Source: JAGNNV01 sp031412915 (lineage in GTDB: Bacteria > Acidobacteriota > Vicinamibacteria > Fen-336 > JAGNNV01). Taken from it: 64,000 bases of DNA. Below the pieces are notes generated by a model, which was not told where the DNA came from, did not search any database, and worked only from the letters and a program-made list of their open reading frames with translations. Below, piece after piece: positions 1 through 9,578 of this stretch. Both the position numbers and the translations under genes were made by a program. Where the stretch lies: the NCBI GenBank assembly GCA_031412915.1, contig JANODX010000045.1, positions 1-64,000 on the forward strand. The letters are read 5' to 3'. Each line of letters begins with the position of its first letter. The stretch's first letter is position 1.

Positions 1-66
1 CCAAGACTAATCGGAACCGCGGCGATTCACCGATCTCCACGGCCAGACAGGTAACCTTCGGCTTCT

Positions 67-1041
67 GTGATCTCACCAGACGTCGCCGCGGCCGTAAACC
101 GGCTCGAACACGATGGCGTGCTCGCGCCCGAACAGGCCCGATTCTTCGGGCGGGTGGCCCGGGGCGAACTGGTGAGCCTCTCCGTGGCGATCCACGGCCT
201 TCTCTACCTCGGCGTGGTAGCCGTCACCACCGGCGTCGGCCTGCTGTTCAAGGACCAGATCGCCCTCGGGCCACTCACCATAGCTTTCAGCGTAGGACTG
301 GCGGCCGTACTGTGCCTCGGGTGGGTGGCGCGACGCTCGCCACCCTTCACCTTCGCCCAGATCGCGTCACCCCACTTCGCCTTCGACTACATCCTCGCTC
401 TGGGCGCTCTTCTGGCCGCCGCCGACCTCGCCTTCGTCGAAGCCCAATTCTCGGCCCTGGGCGACCTCTGGGCCTATCACCTTCTCATGGTCAGCCTCGG
501 CTACGCGGCCCTGGCCTTCCGGTTCGATTCGCGGACTCTGTTCGCCCTTTCCCTGACCACGTTCGCGGCGTGGCGCGGCGTCGCCTCCACCAGCGTCGAA
601 CGCGCGATCTTCGGTTTCTTCGACGAGACCGACGCGGTGAGACTGAACGCGCTCGGGTGTGGCCTCTCTTTTGTCCTCCTCGGGCGGCTCCTCGACCGGC
701 GGCAGGTCAAGGCGCACTTCGAGTCCACCGCCGTCCACCTTGGCTGGCTTCTGATTCTCCAGGCCATCGCCTGGGGCATCGACCACGGCCCCACCGCGGC
801 GGCGCACCGCCTGGTTCTGGTGGCGGCGGGAGCGGGGCTCGCGGGGCTCTCCTGGCGCGGCGGGCGTTTCGCGCTCTTTGTTTTCGGTGTCCTGGCCGCC
901 TACCTCGGGATCATGGTGAGCGTCGCGAAGGTGGTGGGCCGCGATAGCGTCATTCTGTTTCTGGTCGGCATGTCTGCGATCCTCCTGCTTTTGGGACTGG
1001 CCGCCATCCATCGACGCTTCCCCAAGGAGGCCGAGGAATGA
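67..1041 (+). CDS. DUF2157-type polytopic membrane protein
   Basis: The product has 324 residues and starts at a GTG. A soluble N-terminus of about 45 residues, with the pattern typical of DUF2157 proteins (a short helical 'L..GVL..EQA' stretch), is followed by roughly eight hydrophobic segments. No catalytic motif is visible and the biochemical role of the family is unknown. It overlaps the next gene by 4 nt (ATGA), so the two are probably translationally coupled. In many bacteria DUF2157 genes sit beside DUF4401 membrane-protein genes, and the same pairing seems to occur here. An upstream GTG or ATG cannot be excluded because only 66 bases precede it in the window. Confidence 0.75.
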   Translation: MISPDVAAAVNRLEHDGVLAPEQARFFGRVARGELVSLSVAIHGLLYLGVVAVTTGVGLLFKDQIALGPLTIAFSVGLAAVLCLGWVARRSPPFTFAQIASPHFAFDYILALGALLAAADLAFVEAQFSALGDLWAYHLLMVSLGYAALAFRFDSRTLFALSLTTFAAWRGVASTSVERAIFGFFDETDAVRLNALGCGLSFVLLGRLLDRRQVKAHFESTAVHLGWLLILQAIAWGIDHGPTAAAHRLVLVAAGAGLAGLSWRGGRFALFVFGVLAAYLGIMVSVAKVVGRDSVILFLVGMSAILLLLGLAAIHRRFPKEAEE

Positions 1042-2216
1042 GGTCGGAGGCAATCGCGGCGGAGCGGGCCAAGGAGGTTCGCGACGCTGCGCGCGGGTGG
1101 CGTCGCGCCGGCTTCATCAGCGAGGCGGTTCTGACCCGGACGCTTTCTTCGTACCCCGATGATCGCCAGCGCTTCGGCCCGGGATTCCGCGCCCTCGCTT
1201 TCATATTCTCCGGCATCGGGGTGTGGGCGATGGTGGGTCTGTCCTTCGTCCTGTTCGAACCTCGCGGGGATAACAGCGGGGCGCTTCTTCTTTTCTGGGC
1301 CGCGATCCTGGCCATTCTGACCGAGGTTCAGCGCGGTCCGGGAAGGCGAGCAGACGCGGGGGCGGAGAGCGCCACCGCCTTGATCGCCGTGCTTCTCGGA
1401 GTGGCCGGCGTGGTCCTTGTCGGCGACGACTCCATTTATTCCTTCTTGATTCCCTTCCTCGCCTCGTCGTGCGCGCTCTGCGTAGTTGGGGCCTGGCGCT
1501 GGGGCGAAGGTCTCTTCTTTCTGGGCGCCGGGCTCTCGGGCTTTGGCCTTCTCACCCAGGCCGATCACGGGAGGCTTCTGTGGATCATGGCCTCCGTCCT
1601 TGTCATCGCGGCCTCCCTCAAGGCGGGGCGCGAGCCGCGACTTTCGCCCTCTCACCGGAACGGCGCGGTAATTCTGGGAACGGTGGCGATTCTCGCGCTC
1701 TATGGCGCCTTGCACATCTGGTCCTTCGATCACCAAGCCATCGAGTCCATGGACCGCGCCGCCCCTTTCACTTCCAATGCCGCAACCCTGCGGCCGCTTC
1801 GTTCGCTTTCCATTCTCGCCACCGCCCTCCTGCCCGTAGGCCTCCTTCTGGTGGGATGGCGACGTCGAGAGCCGCTGCTCCTCTATGCCGGCCTCCTGCT
1901 CATCGGCGCCTCGATCGCCACGATCAGGCTCTACCACCAGGTCATGCCCCTCTCCCTCGCTCTGATTCTCATCGACGCGGCCGGTCTCGCCCTGGCCCTT
2001 GGGGTAAGGCGATGGCTTCGCTCGGGCGAGGGAGGAGAACGTAGCGGCTTTACCGCCGACCCGCTGTTTGACAACACGAACCGCGCCGACGCCATCAAAT
2101 CGGTCGTGGCCATAGCGTCGTTCACCCCGGCCGCCCAGGCCCCTCCTGCCCAGGCCGCTTTCAAGGGCGAGGGCGGAGGTTTCGGCGGGGGGGGAGCTAC
2201 CGGGAGTTTCCAGTGA
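1038..2216 (+). CDS. DUF4401-like polytopic membrane protein with Gly-rich tail
   Basis: The product has 392 residues, with about ten hydrophobic segments from residue 55 to 325. A soluble Ala/Pro-rich stretch follows and ends in a glycine-rich tail (GGGFGGGGATGSFQ), a tail type also seen on other bacterial membrane proteins. The ATG at 1038 overlaps the stop of the DUF2157-type gene (ATGA), and its own stop overlaps the GTG of the dehydrogenase gene (GTGA). The three genes therefore form a tightly coupled set. Function is unknown. The DUF4401 assignment rests on context and topology rather than a clear motif. Confidence 0.65.
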   Translation: MRSEAIAAERAKEVRDAARGWRRAGFISEAVLTRTLSSYPDDRQRFGPGFRALAFIFSGIGVWAMVGLSFVLFEPRGDNSGALLLFWAAILAILTEVQRGPGRRADAGAESATALIAVLLGVAGVVLVGDDSIYSFLIPFLASSCALCVVGAWRWGEGLFFLGAGLSGFGLLTQADHGRLLWIMASVLVIAASLKAGREPRLSPSHRNGAVILGTVAILALYGALHIWSFDHQAIESMDRAAPFTSNAATLRPLRSLSILATALLPVGLLLVGWRRREPLLLYAGLLLIGASIATIRLYHQVMPLSLALILIDAAGLALALGVRRWLRSGEGGERSGFTADPLFDNTNRADAIKSVVAIASFTPAAQAPPAQAAFKGEGGGFGGGGATGSFQ

Positions 2217-3754
2217 CACGCATCTTGAGAATCCTGTTCCGCAGCGCGGTCGGGTTGCTCGTCATCCTCGCCGTCGGTGTCGCCACCCGAAGGTACTGGG
2301 TGCCCGAGAGGTTCGCCGTCAACGTCCCCGTGCGCTCCGTCATGGGAACGACCGCCAACGCGGCCGCGGACGACATCTCGGCCTCGCTTCGCCTGCCTCC
2401 TGGCTTCACTCTGACCAGGTTCGCCGCCGGGCTCAACAACGCCCGATTCATGCGGGTCACTGAGATCGGGGATGTAGCACTCAGCCAGCCGCGCGAAGGC
2501 AATGTGATCCTTCTGTTCGCGGACGCGCACCGTGACGGCGCATCCGATGGTTCGATCCCGCTCGTCACCGGACTCGATCGCCCGCATGGGCTCGCCTTGC
2601 GCGACGGGTACCTGTACGTCGCGGAGATGACGGCAGTGGGCCGAATCAAGTTCGACGCCGCCACCCGGAAGACCAAAGGAGCATTCGAGCGTGTGATCAC
2701 CGGCCTGCCCAGCGGAGGCAATCACTGGACCCGCACGATCGGTTTCGGCCCCGACGGCTTCCTGTACGTGTCGGTCGGCTCGAGTTGCAACGCTTGCCTG
2801 GAGGCGGATCCGCGGCGAGCGGCAATCTCACGCTACGACCCCGCCACCTGGCGCGGCTCCATCTTCGCAAAGGGACTCCGCAACTCCGTGGGCTTCGCCT
2901 GGCGAACCCTCAACGAGCCTAAGGCCCCCGCCTATGAGCTGATCGCGACCGACAACGGCCGGGATCTGCTCGGCAACGATTTCCCGCCCTGCGAATTGAA
3001 CCGCGTCGTGGAGGGAGATTTCTACGGCTGGCCGTTTGCGAACGGCAACCGGGTGAAGGACCCCGACTTCGGTGCGGGTCATGAGAAGGAAATCCTGGCC
3101 AGCCTGCCGCCCATCCACGACTTCGCGGCCCACAACGCGCCCCTTGGCATCGCGTTCCTCGACGCCGCGTCCACTCCGGGCGAATACCGAGGCGCCGCCC
3201 TGGTGGCCCTGCACGGTTCGTGGAACAAGACGACGAAGGATGGCTACAAAGTAGTCTCCCTCCATTGGAGCCCTGACGGGAGGATCACGGAGCGCGATTT
3301 CCTGACCGGCTTCCTCGAGCGAGAGAACGTGATCGGCCGGCCCGTGGACATCGCCCAGGGCCGCGATGGGTCGATCTACATATCGGATGACTACGGCGGT
3401 TCGATCTTTCGGGTGACCTCCGACGGCAACGCCATCGCCGCCGGAATCAGCGGGGGGGCTCCATCGACCACGGCGCGGTCGATGCCGGGCCCGGCCGCGT
3501 CCCTGGACCCGGCGGCGATCGATCGCGGGCGCCGCCTGTGGGATGCGAACAAATGCGAGATGTGCCACGATCCCGCGATCATCGGCAGGACCCCGGTGAA
3601 GACGGCGAAGATTCTCGAACACCTCTCCACCCGATACGATGTCGAGAAGATGGTCACGTACCTTCGCGTTCCCCAGCCCCCGATGCCCTTGTTCGAAATG
3701 AGTGACCAGGAACGGCACGATCTGTCCGCCTACGTCCTGAACCGGTTCCGTTGA
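2213..3754 (+). CDS. Membrane-anchored PQQ-dependent sugar (sorbosone-type) dehydrogenase with C-terminal cytochrome c
   Basis: The product has 513 residues and starts at a GTG overlapping the previous stop. An N-terminal transmembrane anchor (residues 6-24) is followed by a six-bladed beta-propeller of the soluble glucose/sorbosone dehydrogenase type. Recognisable elements are 'LDRPHGLALRDGYLYVAE', 'GGNHWTRTIGFGPDG' and 'YISDDYGGSIFRV'. A single haem c domain follows, with CEMCH at residues 448-452 and a candidate axial Met near 491 in 'PQPPMPLF'. It should oxidise a sugar or polyol in the periplasm and pass electrons through its own haem to the respiratory chain. The fusion avoids the need for a separate cytochrome acceptor. 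The substrate cannot be read from sequence. Confidence 0.85.
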   Translation: MTRILRILFRSAVGLLVILAVGVATRRYWVPERFAVNVPVRSVMGTTANAAADDISASLRLPPGFTLTRFAAGLNNARFMRVTEIGDVALSQPREGNVILLFADAHRDGASDGSIPLVTGLDRPHGLALRDGYLYVAEMTAVGRIKFDAATRKTKGAFERVITGLPSGGNHWTRTIGFGPDGFLYVSVGSSCNACLEADPRRAAISRYDPATWRGSIFAKGLRNSVGFAWRTLNEPKAPAYELIATDNGRDLLGNDFPPCELNRVVEGDFYGWPFANGNRVKDPDFGAGHEKEILASLPPIHDFAAHNAPLGIAFLDAASTPGEYRGAALVALHGSWNKTTKDGYKVVSLHWSPDGRITERDFLTGFLERENVIGRPVDIAQGRDGSIYISDDYGGSIFRVTSDGNAIAAGISGGAPSTTARSMPGPAASLDPAAIDRGRRLWDANKCEMCHDPAIIGRTPVKTAKILEHLSTRYDVEKMVTYLRVPQPPMPLFEMSDQERHDLSAYVLNRFR

Positions 3755-3836
3755 TCTGGACCAGGGACGGCTCCCAGGCTTTCCCCCGAGATCCGTCTCC
3801 TCCGCCAGGCCGCTCAATCGAGGAGAATAGATAGTC

Positions 3837-4832
3837 ATGAAGCCCCTTGCATCGTCCGTCGCGGTGGTCGCGGGCGCCACTCGCGGCGCCGGTCGGGGCA
3901 TCGCTCGGGCGCTTGGAGACTCGGGGGCCACGGTCTATTGCACGGGTCGCAGCACGCGGGAGAGCGGAGCCACTCCGGGCCGGCCCGAGACCATCGACGA
4001 AACCGCTGAGCTCGTGACCCAGGCGGGCGGGCGCGGAATTGCGATCCGGGTCGATCACACCGTCGAATCGGACGTCGTCCGTCTCTTCGATATCGTGCGC
4101 GCCGAGAGCGGCCGGCTCGACATTCTCGTCAACGACGTCTGGGGCGGCGACGATCTGACCGAGTGGGGCACGCCGTTCTGGGAGACCGACCTCGGCAAAG
4201 GCCGGAAGATCGTCGAGACCTCGGCCTGGGGACACATCCTTACCGCCCGCCACGCCCTTCCGCTGATGGTCGAACGCAACTCCGGCCTCCTGGTCGAGAT
4301 CACCGACGGCGATTTCCTCGGTTACCGCGGCGCCTTCTTCTACGACTTCGCGAAGGCCAGCAACATCCGATTGGCCTACGCCCTCGCCGCCGAACTGCAG
4401 GACACGGGAATCACGGCCCTCGCCCTGACCCCGGGTTTCCTTCGTTCGGAGGCCATGCTGGCGCGGTTCGGCGTGACGGAGGACAACTGGCGGGAGGGCA
4501 TCAAGGCGGACCCGCATTTCACGGAATCGGAAACGCCCTCCTTCATCGGACGAGGTGTCGTGGCCCTGGCCACCGACCCCTTGGTGAAGGCGAAGGCCGG
4601 GCAGGTCTTTGCCAGCTGGACCCTCGCCCGCGAGTACGGCTTCACCGATATCGACGGCCGGTCACCGGACTGGGGGAAGTACTTCGGAGACCTCACCGCC
4701 GAGATCGCGGCGGTGGGACCGAAGAACAACGACGAGCGCTTCCTGCTCCGGATGCGCGCGTTCCAGCTCGACTTCGATCCCACGATTTCCGTCGAGGCGC
4801 GCAGGCTGCGGGACCTCCTGAGAGCCAAATAG
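3837..4832 (+). CDS. Short-chain dehydrogenase/reductase (SDR)
   Basis: The product has 331 residues. A Rossmann glycine motif (GATRGAGRG, residues 13-21) binds NAD(P). 'DILVND' (95-100) takes the place of the usual NNAG strand, and the catalytic Y-x3-K pair is Y169/K173 in 'YDFAKAS'. Residues 250-331 are longer than in a classical 250-residue SDR and resemble the extended DHRS1-like group. Substrate unknown. It is monocistronic in appearance, with 82 nt after the dehydrogenase gene and 40 nt before the malic enzyme, on the same strand. Confidence 0.85.
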   Translation: MKPLASSVAVVAGATRGAGRGIARALGDSGATVYCTGRSTRESGATPGRPETIDETAELVTQAGGRGIAIRVDHTVESDVVRLFDIVRAESGRLDILVNDVWGGDDLTEWGTPFWETDLGKGRKIVETSAWGHILTARHALPLMVERNSGLLVEITDGDFLGYRGAFFYDFAKASNIRLAYALAAELQDTGITALALTPGFLRSEAMLARFGVTEDNWREGIKADPHFTESETPSFIGRGVVALATDPLVKAKAGQVFASWTLAREYGFTDIDGRSPDWGKYFGDLTAEIAAVGPKNNDERFLLRMRAFQLDFDPTISVEARRLRDLLRAK

Positions 4833-4872
4833 CTCATGGCGCCCCCCCGGGCCGCGGTCCTAAAGTGAACGC

Positions 4873-6600
4873 ATGCCCATGAAGCAATACCGCATGGTCG
4901 ACGGACCCCACGGCCGCCGCGTCGAAGTTTCCTATCGGGGAGCCCGCCTCCTGCAGGAACCCATGTTCAACAAAGGGACCGCCTTCACCGCGGAGGAGCG
5001 CCAGGCTTTCGGGCTCGAGGGACTCCTCCCCGACGGAGTCAGCACCATCGAGGAGCAGGAGCATCGGGCCTACGAGAACATAGCCCGGAAGGACGATCCG
5101 CTGGAGCAATACATCGGCATCATGGCTCTTCAGGATCGGAACGAGCAACTCTTCTATCGCGTTCTGCTCGACCACCTGGAGGAGATGCTGCCGGTCGTCT
5201 ACACGCCCACCGTGGGCCTCGCCTGTCAGGAATACAGCCACATCTTCCGGCGCGCGCGCGGTCTTTGGATCACCCCCGCCCATCGCGGCTCGATCAACGC
5301 CGTCCTGGGCCACGCCCCCTTCGACGACGTGCGTCTGATCGTGGTGACCGACAACGAACGCATCCTCGGCCTGGGCGACCAGGGCGCCGGCGGCATGGGC
5401 ATCCCCATCGGAAAGCTCGCCCTCTACACCGCGGCCGCCGGAATCCATCCCTCGCGCACCCTCCCCGTCAGTCTGGACGTGGGGACCGACAATCAGACGC
5501 TTCTGGACGACCCCATGTACATCGGTTTTCGGCAGAAGCGGCTGCGCGGACCGGAGTACGACTCGCTGGTTGAGGAATTCGTGCAGGCCGTGAAGAGCCG
5601 GTTCCCCCGCGCTCTGCTTCAGTGGGAGGACTTCAAGAAAATCACGGCCTTCAAACTGCTGGAGCGCTACCAGAAGGTGCTGCCGTCCTTCAACGACGAC
5701 ATCCAGGGCACCGCGGCGGTGGCGGTGGCGGGCATGATGGCGGGGGTCCGGGTTTCCGGCACCTCGCTCAAGGACCAGCGCGCCGTCATCCTCGGGGCGG
5801 GTGCGGCGGGGGTCGGCATCGCGCGCCTGATTCGCACCGCGCTGCGCGCCGCGGGTATGCCGGAAGGCGAAGCCCGGGAGCGGATAGCGGTCCTCGACAG
5901 CAAGGGCCTGGTGGTCGACGACGCGCCCCTCGACGCCCACAAACGCGAGTTCGCATGGCCCGCGGAGATGGCGGCGTCCCGCGGCATGCCCGCGGGCTCG
6001 CCTCGGGATCTCGAAACCGTGGTGCGGATCATGAAGCCGACCGTGCTCATCGGCACCTCAGGCGAACCGGGGACCTTCACCGAAGGGGCCATCCGCGCCA
6101 TGGGCGACGCGGTGGAACGGCCCGTCATCTTCCCCATGTCGAACCCCACCAGCAAGACCGAGGCCCATCCCAAGGACATCCTGGAGTGGACCAACGGCCA
6201 GGCTCTCGTCGCCACCGGCAGCCCGTTCGAGCCGGTGACTCGCGGCGGCCGTACCTTCCGGATCGGTCAGGGCAACAACGCGTTCATCTTCCCCGGGGTT
6301 GGGCTCGGCGCGCTTATTTCCCAGGTGCCTGAGGTCACCGACGAGATGTTTGCGGCGGCGGCCCTGGCCCTCGCCCAGTGCGTAACCGACGAGGACATCG
6401 CGGGGGGAAGCCTTTTCCCGCGGGGCCGCGAACTGCGCAATGTCGCGGTCCGGGTGGCGGCGGCAGTCGTGAAGACCGCGCGCGACTCGGGCCTCGGCCG
6501 CCCGGTCAAGAACGAAGACATCGAAGCAACGGTCCGAAAAGCCATGTGGGAACCGAACTATGTCCCCTACGACCCCGCTCCCCTGGGCTCGGGTTCTTAG
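4873..6600 (+). CDS. maeA: NAD(P)-dependent malic enzyme (oxaloacetate-decarboxylating)
   Basis: The product has 575 residues, the length of the large-subunit SfcA/MaeA class. Visible signatures are VYTPTVG with the catalytic Tyr (Y110), 'VVTDNERILGLGDQG' (157-171), PIGK with the catalytic Lys (K181), 'FNDDIQGTAAV' for the divalent metal, the nucleotide-binding 'GAGAAGVGIA' and 'PMSNPTSKTEA'. It converts malate to pyruvate and CO2 while reducing NAD(P). It links the TCA cycle, including the succinate dehydrogenase at the other end of the window, to gluconeogenesis or acetyl-CoA supply. The cofactor preference cannot be decided by eye. Confidence 0.95.
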   Translation: MPMKQYRMVDGPHGRRVEVSYRGARLLQEPMFNKGTAFTAEERQAFGLEGLLPDGVSTIEEQEHRAYENIARKDDPLEQYIGIMALQDRNEQLFYRVLLDHLEEMLPVVYTPTVGLACQEYSHIFRRARGLWITPAHRGSINAVLGHAPFDDVRLIVVTDNERILGLGDQGAGGMGIPIGKLALYTAAAGIHPSRTLPVSLDVGTDNQTLLDDPMYIGFRQKRLRGPEYDSLVEEFVQAVKSRFPRALLQWEDFKKITAFKLLERYQKVLPSFNDDIQGTAAVAVAGMMAGVRVSGTSLKDQRAVILGAGAAGVGIARLIRTALRAAGMPEGEARERIAVLDSKGLVVDDAPLDAHKREFAWPAEMAASRGMPAGSPRDLETVVRIMKPTVLIGTSGEPGTFTEGAIRAMGDAVERPVIFPMSNPTSKTEAHPKDILEWTNGQALVATGSPFEPVTRGGRTFRIGQGNNAFIFPGVGLGALISQVPEVTDEMFAAAALALAQCVTDEDIAGGSLFPRGRELRNVAVRVAAAVVKTARDSGLGRPVKNEDIEATVRKAMWEPNYVPYDPAPLGSGS

Positions 6601-6605
6601 GACCT

Positions 6606-6622
6606 CGGGCGAGGAACGCCCG
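6606..6622. terminator. Small hairpin between convergent genes
   Basis: A CGGGCG/CGCCCG stem of 6 bp with a 5-nt loop lies in the 30-nt gap between the convergent malic enzyme and GH3 genes. There is no T-tract, so it is at best a weak bidirectional terminator. Confidence 0.25.
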
Positions 6623-6630
6623 CCGCCGGC

Positions 6631-9519
6631 CTACTGGAGCCCGCGCATGACCGCATCGGCAATCTGCGGACGCGCCTCGCGGATCATGTTGTTCTCGCGG
6701 GTGGGATGAACCCGGTTGGTCAGGAGGATCACGAATACGCCGGTCTCGGGGTCCATCCACATCGAGGTCCCGGTAAAACCGGTGTGACCGAAGGCCTGCT
6801 TCGACATCAGGGCGCCCGCGGAGGAGTTCTCGCTCGGGGTATCCCACCCGAGGGCACGGGAGGAGCCCGGCACAACGCCGCGACTCGTGAATAGCGCGAC
6901 CGTAGACGGGGCGACGTAGCGGCGATTCTCGAACACGCCCCCATTCAGAAGCATGACCGCGAAGCGGGCCAGGTCCGGCGCGGTTCCGAACAGGCCCGCA
7001 TGGGGCGCGATCCCGCCCAGGCCCGCCGCGTTCTCGTCGTGAACCTCGCCCCAGACGAGGCGTTTGCGCCAGTCATTGTCGACCTCGGTGGGGGCGATCC
7101 GCGATTTCAAAGCCGCGGGAGGCTTGAAGCCGGTGTCCCGCATCTTCATGGGCTCGAACAGGCGGGTCTTCGCGAAGGTGTTGAGATCCGTGCCCGACAC
7201 ACGCTCGAGAATGTCTCCCAGCATCAGGATCCCGAGGTCCGTGTAGACGGACTTCGTGTCCGGCTCGTACTTCAGGTCCAGGGGCAGGATCCGGTTCAGG
7301 TACTCGGGCATGGTGTGCGCTTCCTTGTAGAGCGGAGCCCACCAGTCGATGCCGGAGGAATGGGTCAGAAGATGCCTCACCGTGACGCGGTCCTTGAAGC
7401 CAGCGGTGAACTTCGGGAAGAAATCGCGCACCGGATGGCTGAGGTTCAGACGGCCCTCGTCGACCATCATCATGGCCATGCTCGTGGTGGCGATGACCTT
7501 GGTGAGGCTCGCGAGGTCGAACAGGGTGTCGGTCGTCATGGGCGGAGCGGCGGGTTCGTACGTCTGCGAGCCATAGGCCTTGAGGTGGACCAGGGCTCCG
7601 TTGCGGCCGACCGCGAGCACCGCGCCCGGAAACGCCTTCCGCTCCATGAACCGATCCACCGTCGCATCCACGTCGGCGAACGTCCCCGGCTTGAAGCCCT
7701 GGGTCTCGGGGGTGGCGGTGGCGAGCGTCATGGGGCGATGGGGGATCTTAAGACCGTGACCGAACGGGAAGAGACCCGGAAGTGTGACAGGAAGTCGTCC
7801 CCCGATATCGAATTCTCCGAAGAGCGCTCCGATGGCCGCTCGTTGCGCGCTGTCGACGCCCCCGTAAGCGGCCAGGTAAACGGGAATCTCCGGGGCCTGC
7901 CGGAGCAAATAGGGCGATCCAAAGGCCATGACGACAAGCGGCGGCCCCTCCGCGGAGAGACGGGAGAGCAGGCTCGCGTGCGAGCTCTCCATGTTGGCCG
8001 TTCCCTTGGCCGAGGTCACCCGCACGAAGGCGGAAACGACGACATGGGAAAACGCTCCACTCCGGGCCTGGGCCACGATCTCGTTGGCGATCTCGGGAGA
8101 GAGATCCGGACCCACATAGCGGTTCGTGGTCTTCACGTATCGCCGCGCGAACTCGGCCTCGGGAATCCCCGAGATGTTGTCGTTGCGGGCATCGGAGGAC
8201 ATGATCAGGTGCAGAACGCGAAGGGCTTTCTCCACGGCCAGGGGAATGACGTCGCCCTGGTTCTTCACCAGGGTGATCGAGGCGGCGGTGATGCGGTTCG
8301 CTTCCTCGATGTCTTCGGGACGGCCCACGTTCTTCCCGATCTCCGCCTCGTCCACCAGACGGTTCCGGTCGAGGCCCAGTGACTCCTTGGTCTTCAAAAG
8401 GCGCAGGACAGAGGCGTCGATCTGAGCTTCCGAGATCCGGCCCTCGCGAACCGCGCGGGCGATTTCGCGGATGGCGATCTCCGGGTCCTTGGGCAGAAGC
8501 ACCAGATCGCAGCCCGCCATCACCGCCCGGACGGAGGCCTCGCCCGACCAGGCCGCGTCGAGGCCGCTCATTTCCATGGCGTCGGTGACGATCAGTCCCT
8601 CGTACTTCATCTGTTCGCGGATGAGGCCGGTGGTGAGCAGGCGGGACAGACTGGCGGGGTCGCCGCTCGGGTCAACGGACGGCACCGCGATGTGGGCCAC
8701 CATGACCGCATCGACCCCGGCTTTGAACATGGTCTGGAAGGGCGCGAGTTCCACTGCGTTCAGCCTCTCGCGATCCGCGGAGATGACGGGCATGACGAGG
8801 TGAGAGTCGGTCGCGGTGTCGCCGTGCCCGGGAAAATGTTTGGCGGTGGAGAGAATGGCGCCTTCCCGGGCCCCGCGAACGTAGGCCGATGACAGCCGCC
8901 CCACCAGATCGGGATCCTCGCCATAGGAGCGGATGTTGATCACCGGATTGTCGGGATTGTTGTTGACGTCGGCCACCGGCGCGAACGCCCAGTGAATGCC
9001 GATCGCCCGGGCCTCACGACCGGTCACGAGGCCGGTGAAGTAGGCGGCCTCTTCCGACCGGGTGGCCCCAATGCCCATGGCGTAGGGAATGGGCACCACC
9101 CCTCGGCGCACTCTGAAGCCCAGACCGCGTTCGAGATCGGCGCCCACGAGAAGGGGAGTCCTGGCCCGCGCCTGCAGGTCGTTCAGCATCTTCGGCGCCG
9201 CATACACATCCGATTCGAAGATGGTGATCTGACCCACCTTAAGGGTTTCGACCTGGTCGATCAAAGCCTTGTACTCGGCGGATCTCGGATTGGTGTAGAT
9301 CCCGAAGGCCCGCACTCCGATCATCTGCCCCACTTTCTCCTCCAGGGTCAGGCTCTTGAGGGTGCGGTTGGCCCAGTCTGACTGCTCGGGCAGAGCGGCC
9401 CGAGGCTTCGCGGGCGGCTGGGGCGGCGCATTCAGAGAGCGGAAACAGGAACTCGTGGCGAGCGCCAGGGTCAGAAGCAGCGCCGAAACGGCCCAGCGGC
9501 CAGAGTGTCTCAGGGCCAT
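6631..9519 (-). CDS. Lipoprotein fusion: GH3 beta-N-acetylhexosaminidase (NagZ-type) + serine beta-lactamase-fold hydrolase
   Basis: The product has 962 residues. The ATG at 9519 is chosen because it begins the signal sequence, and a longer upstream reading is not protein-like. A lipobox-like 'ATSSC' places the lipid-modified Cys at residue 25. The GH3 domain (about 45-400) carries 'KHFPGHGDT' (227-235) with the NagZ-type His/Asp loop, and the nucleophile D313 in 'TDAMEMSGL'. A GH3 C-terminal domain follows (about 420-600). The second enzyme (about 610-962) is a class C beta-lactamase/transpeptidase fold with SLTK at 671-674, a Tyr motif 'SVYTD' (757-761) and a KTG-equivalent 'HTG'. Fusions of this kind are known in Bacteroidetes and related phyla. 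The likely role is cell-wall amino-sugar hydrolysis and muropeptide processing or recycling at the envelope. Confidence 0.92.
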   Translation of the reverse strand: MALRHSGRWAVSALLLTLALATSSCFRSLNAPPQPPAKPRAALPEQSDWANRTLKSLTLEEKVGQMIGVRAFGIYTNPRSAEYKALIDQVETLKVGQITIFESDVYAAPKMLNDLQARARTPLLVGADLERGLGFRVRRGVVPIPYAMGIGATRSEEAAYFTGLVTGREARAIGIHWAFAPVADVNNNPDNPVINIRSYGEDPDLVGRLSSAYVRGAREGAILSTAKHFPGHGDTATDSHLVMPVISADRERLNAVELAPFQTMFKAGVDAVMVAHIAVPSVDPSGDPASLSRLLTTGLIREQMKYEGLIVTDAMEMSGLDAAWSGEASVRAVMAGCDLVLLPKDPEIAIREIARAVREGRISEAQIDASVLRLLKTKESLGLDRNRLVDEAEIGKNVGRPEDIEEANRITAASITLVKNQGDVIPLAVEKALRVLHLIMSSDARNDNISGIPEAEFARRYVKTTNRYVGPDLSPEIANEIVAQARSGAFSHVVVSAFVRVTSAKGTANMESSHASLLSRLSAEGPPLVVMAFGSPYLLRQAPEIPVYLAAYGGVDSAQRAAIGALFGEFDIGGRLPVTLPGLFPFGHGLKIPHRPMTLATATPETQGFKPGTFADVDATVDRFMERKAFPGAVLAVGRNGALVHLKAYGSQTYEPAAPPMTTDTLFDLASLTKVIATTSMAMMMVDEGRLNLSHPVRDFFPKFTAGFKDRVTVRHLLTHSSGIDWWAPLYKEAHTMPEYLNRILPLDLKYEPDTKSVYTDLGILMLGDILERVSGTDLNTFAKTRLFEPMKMRDTGFKPPAALKSRIAPTEVDNDWRKRLVWGEVHDENAAGLGGIAPHAGLFGTAPDLARFAVMLLNGGVFENRRYVAPSTVALFTSRGVVPGSSRALGWDTPSENSSAGALMSKQAFGHTGFTGTSMWMDPETGVFVILLTNRVHPTRENNMIREARPQIADAVMRGLQ

Positions 9520-9578
9520 CGGAACGATGCTAGCAGCAGCCCTTCGCGGAGTGAGCAAGAGTCCGGCCACGGGATCGC

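Noticed and set aside
7000..8382. 460-residue plus-strand frame opposite the GH3 gene
   Set aside because: It is a shadow of the real minus-strand gene, His/Gly/Arg-rich with no motifs.
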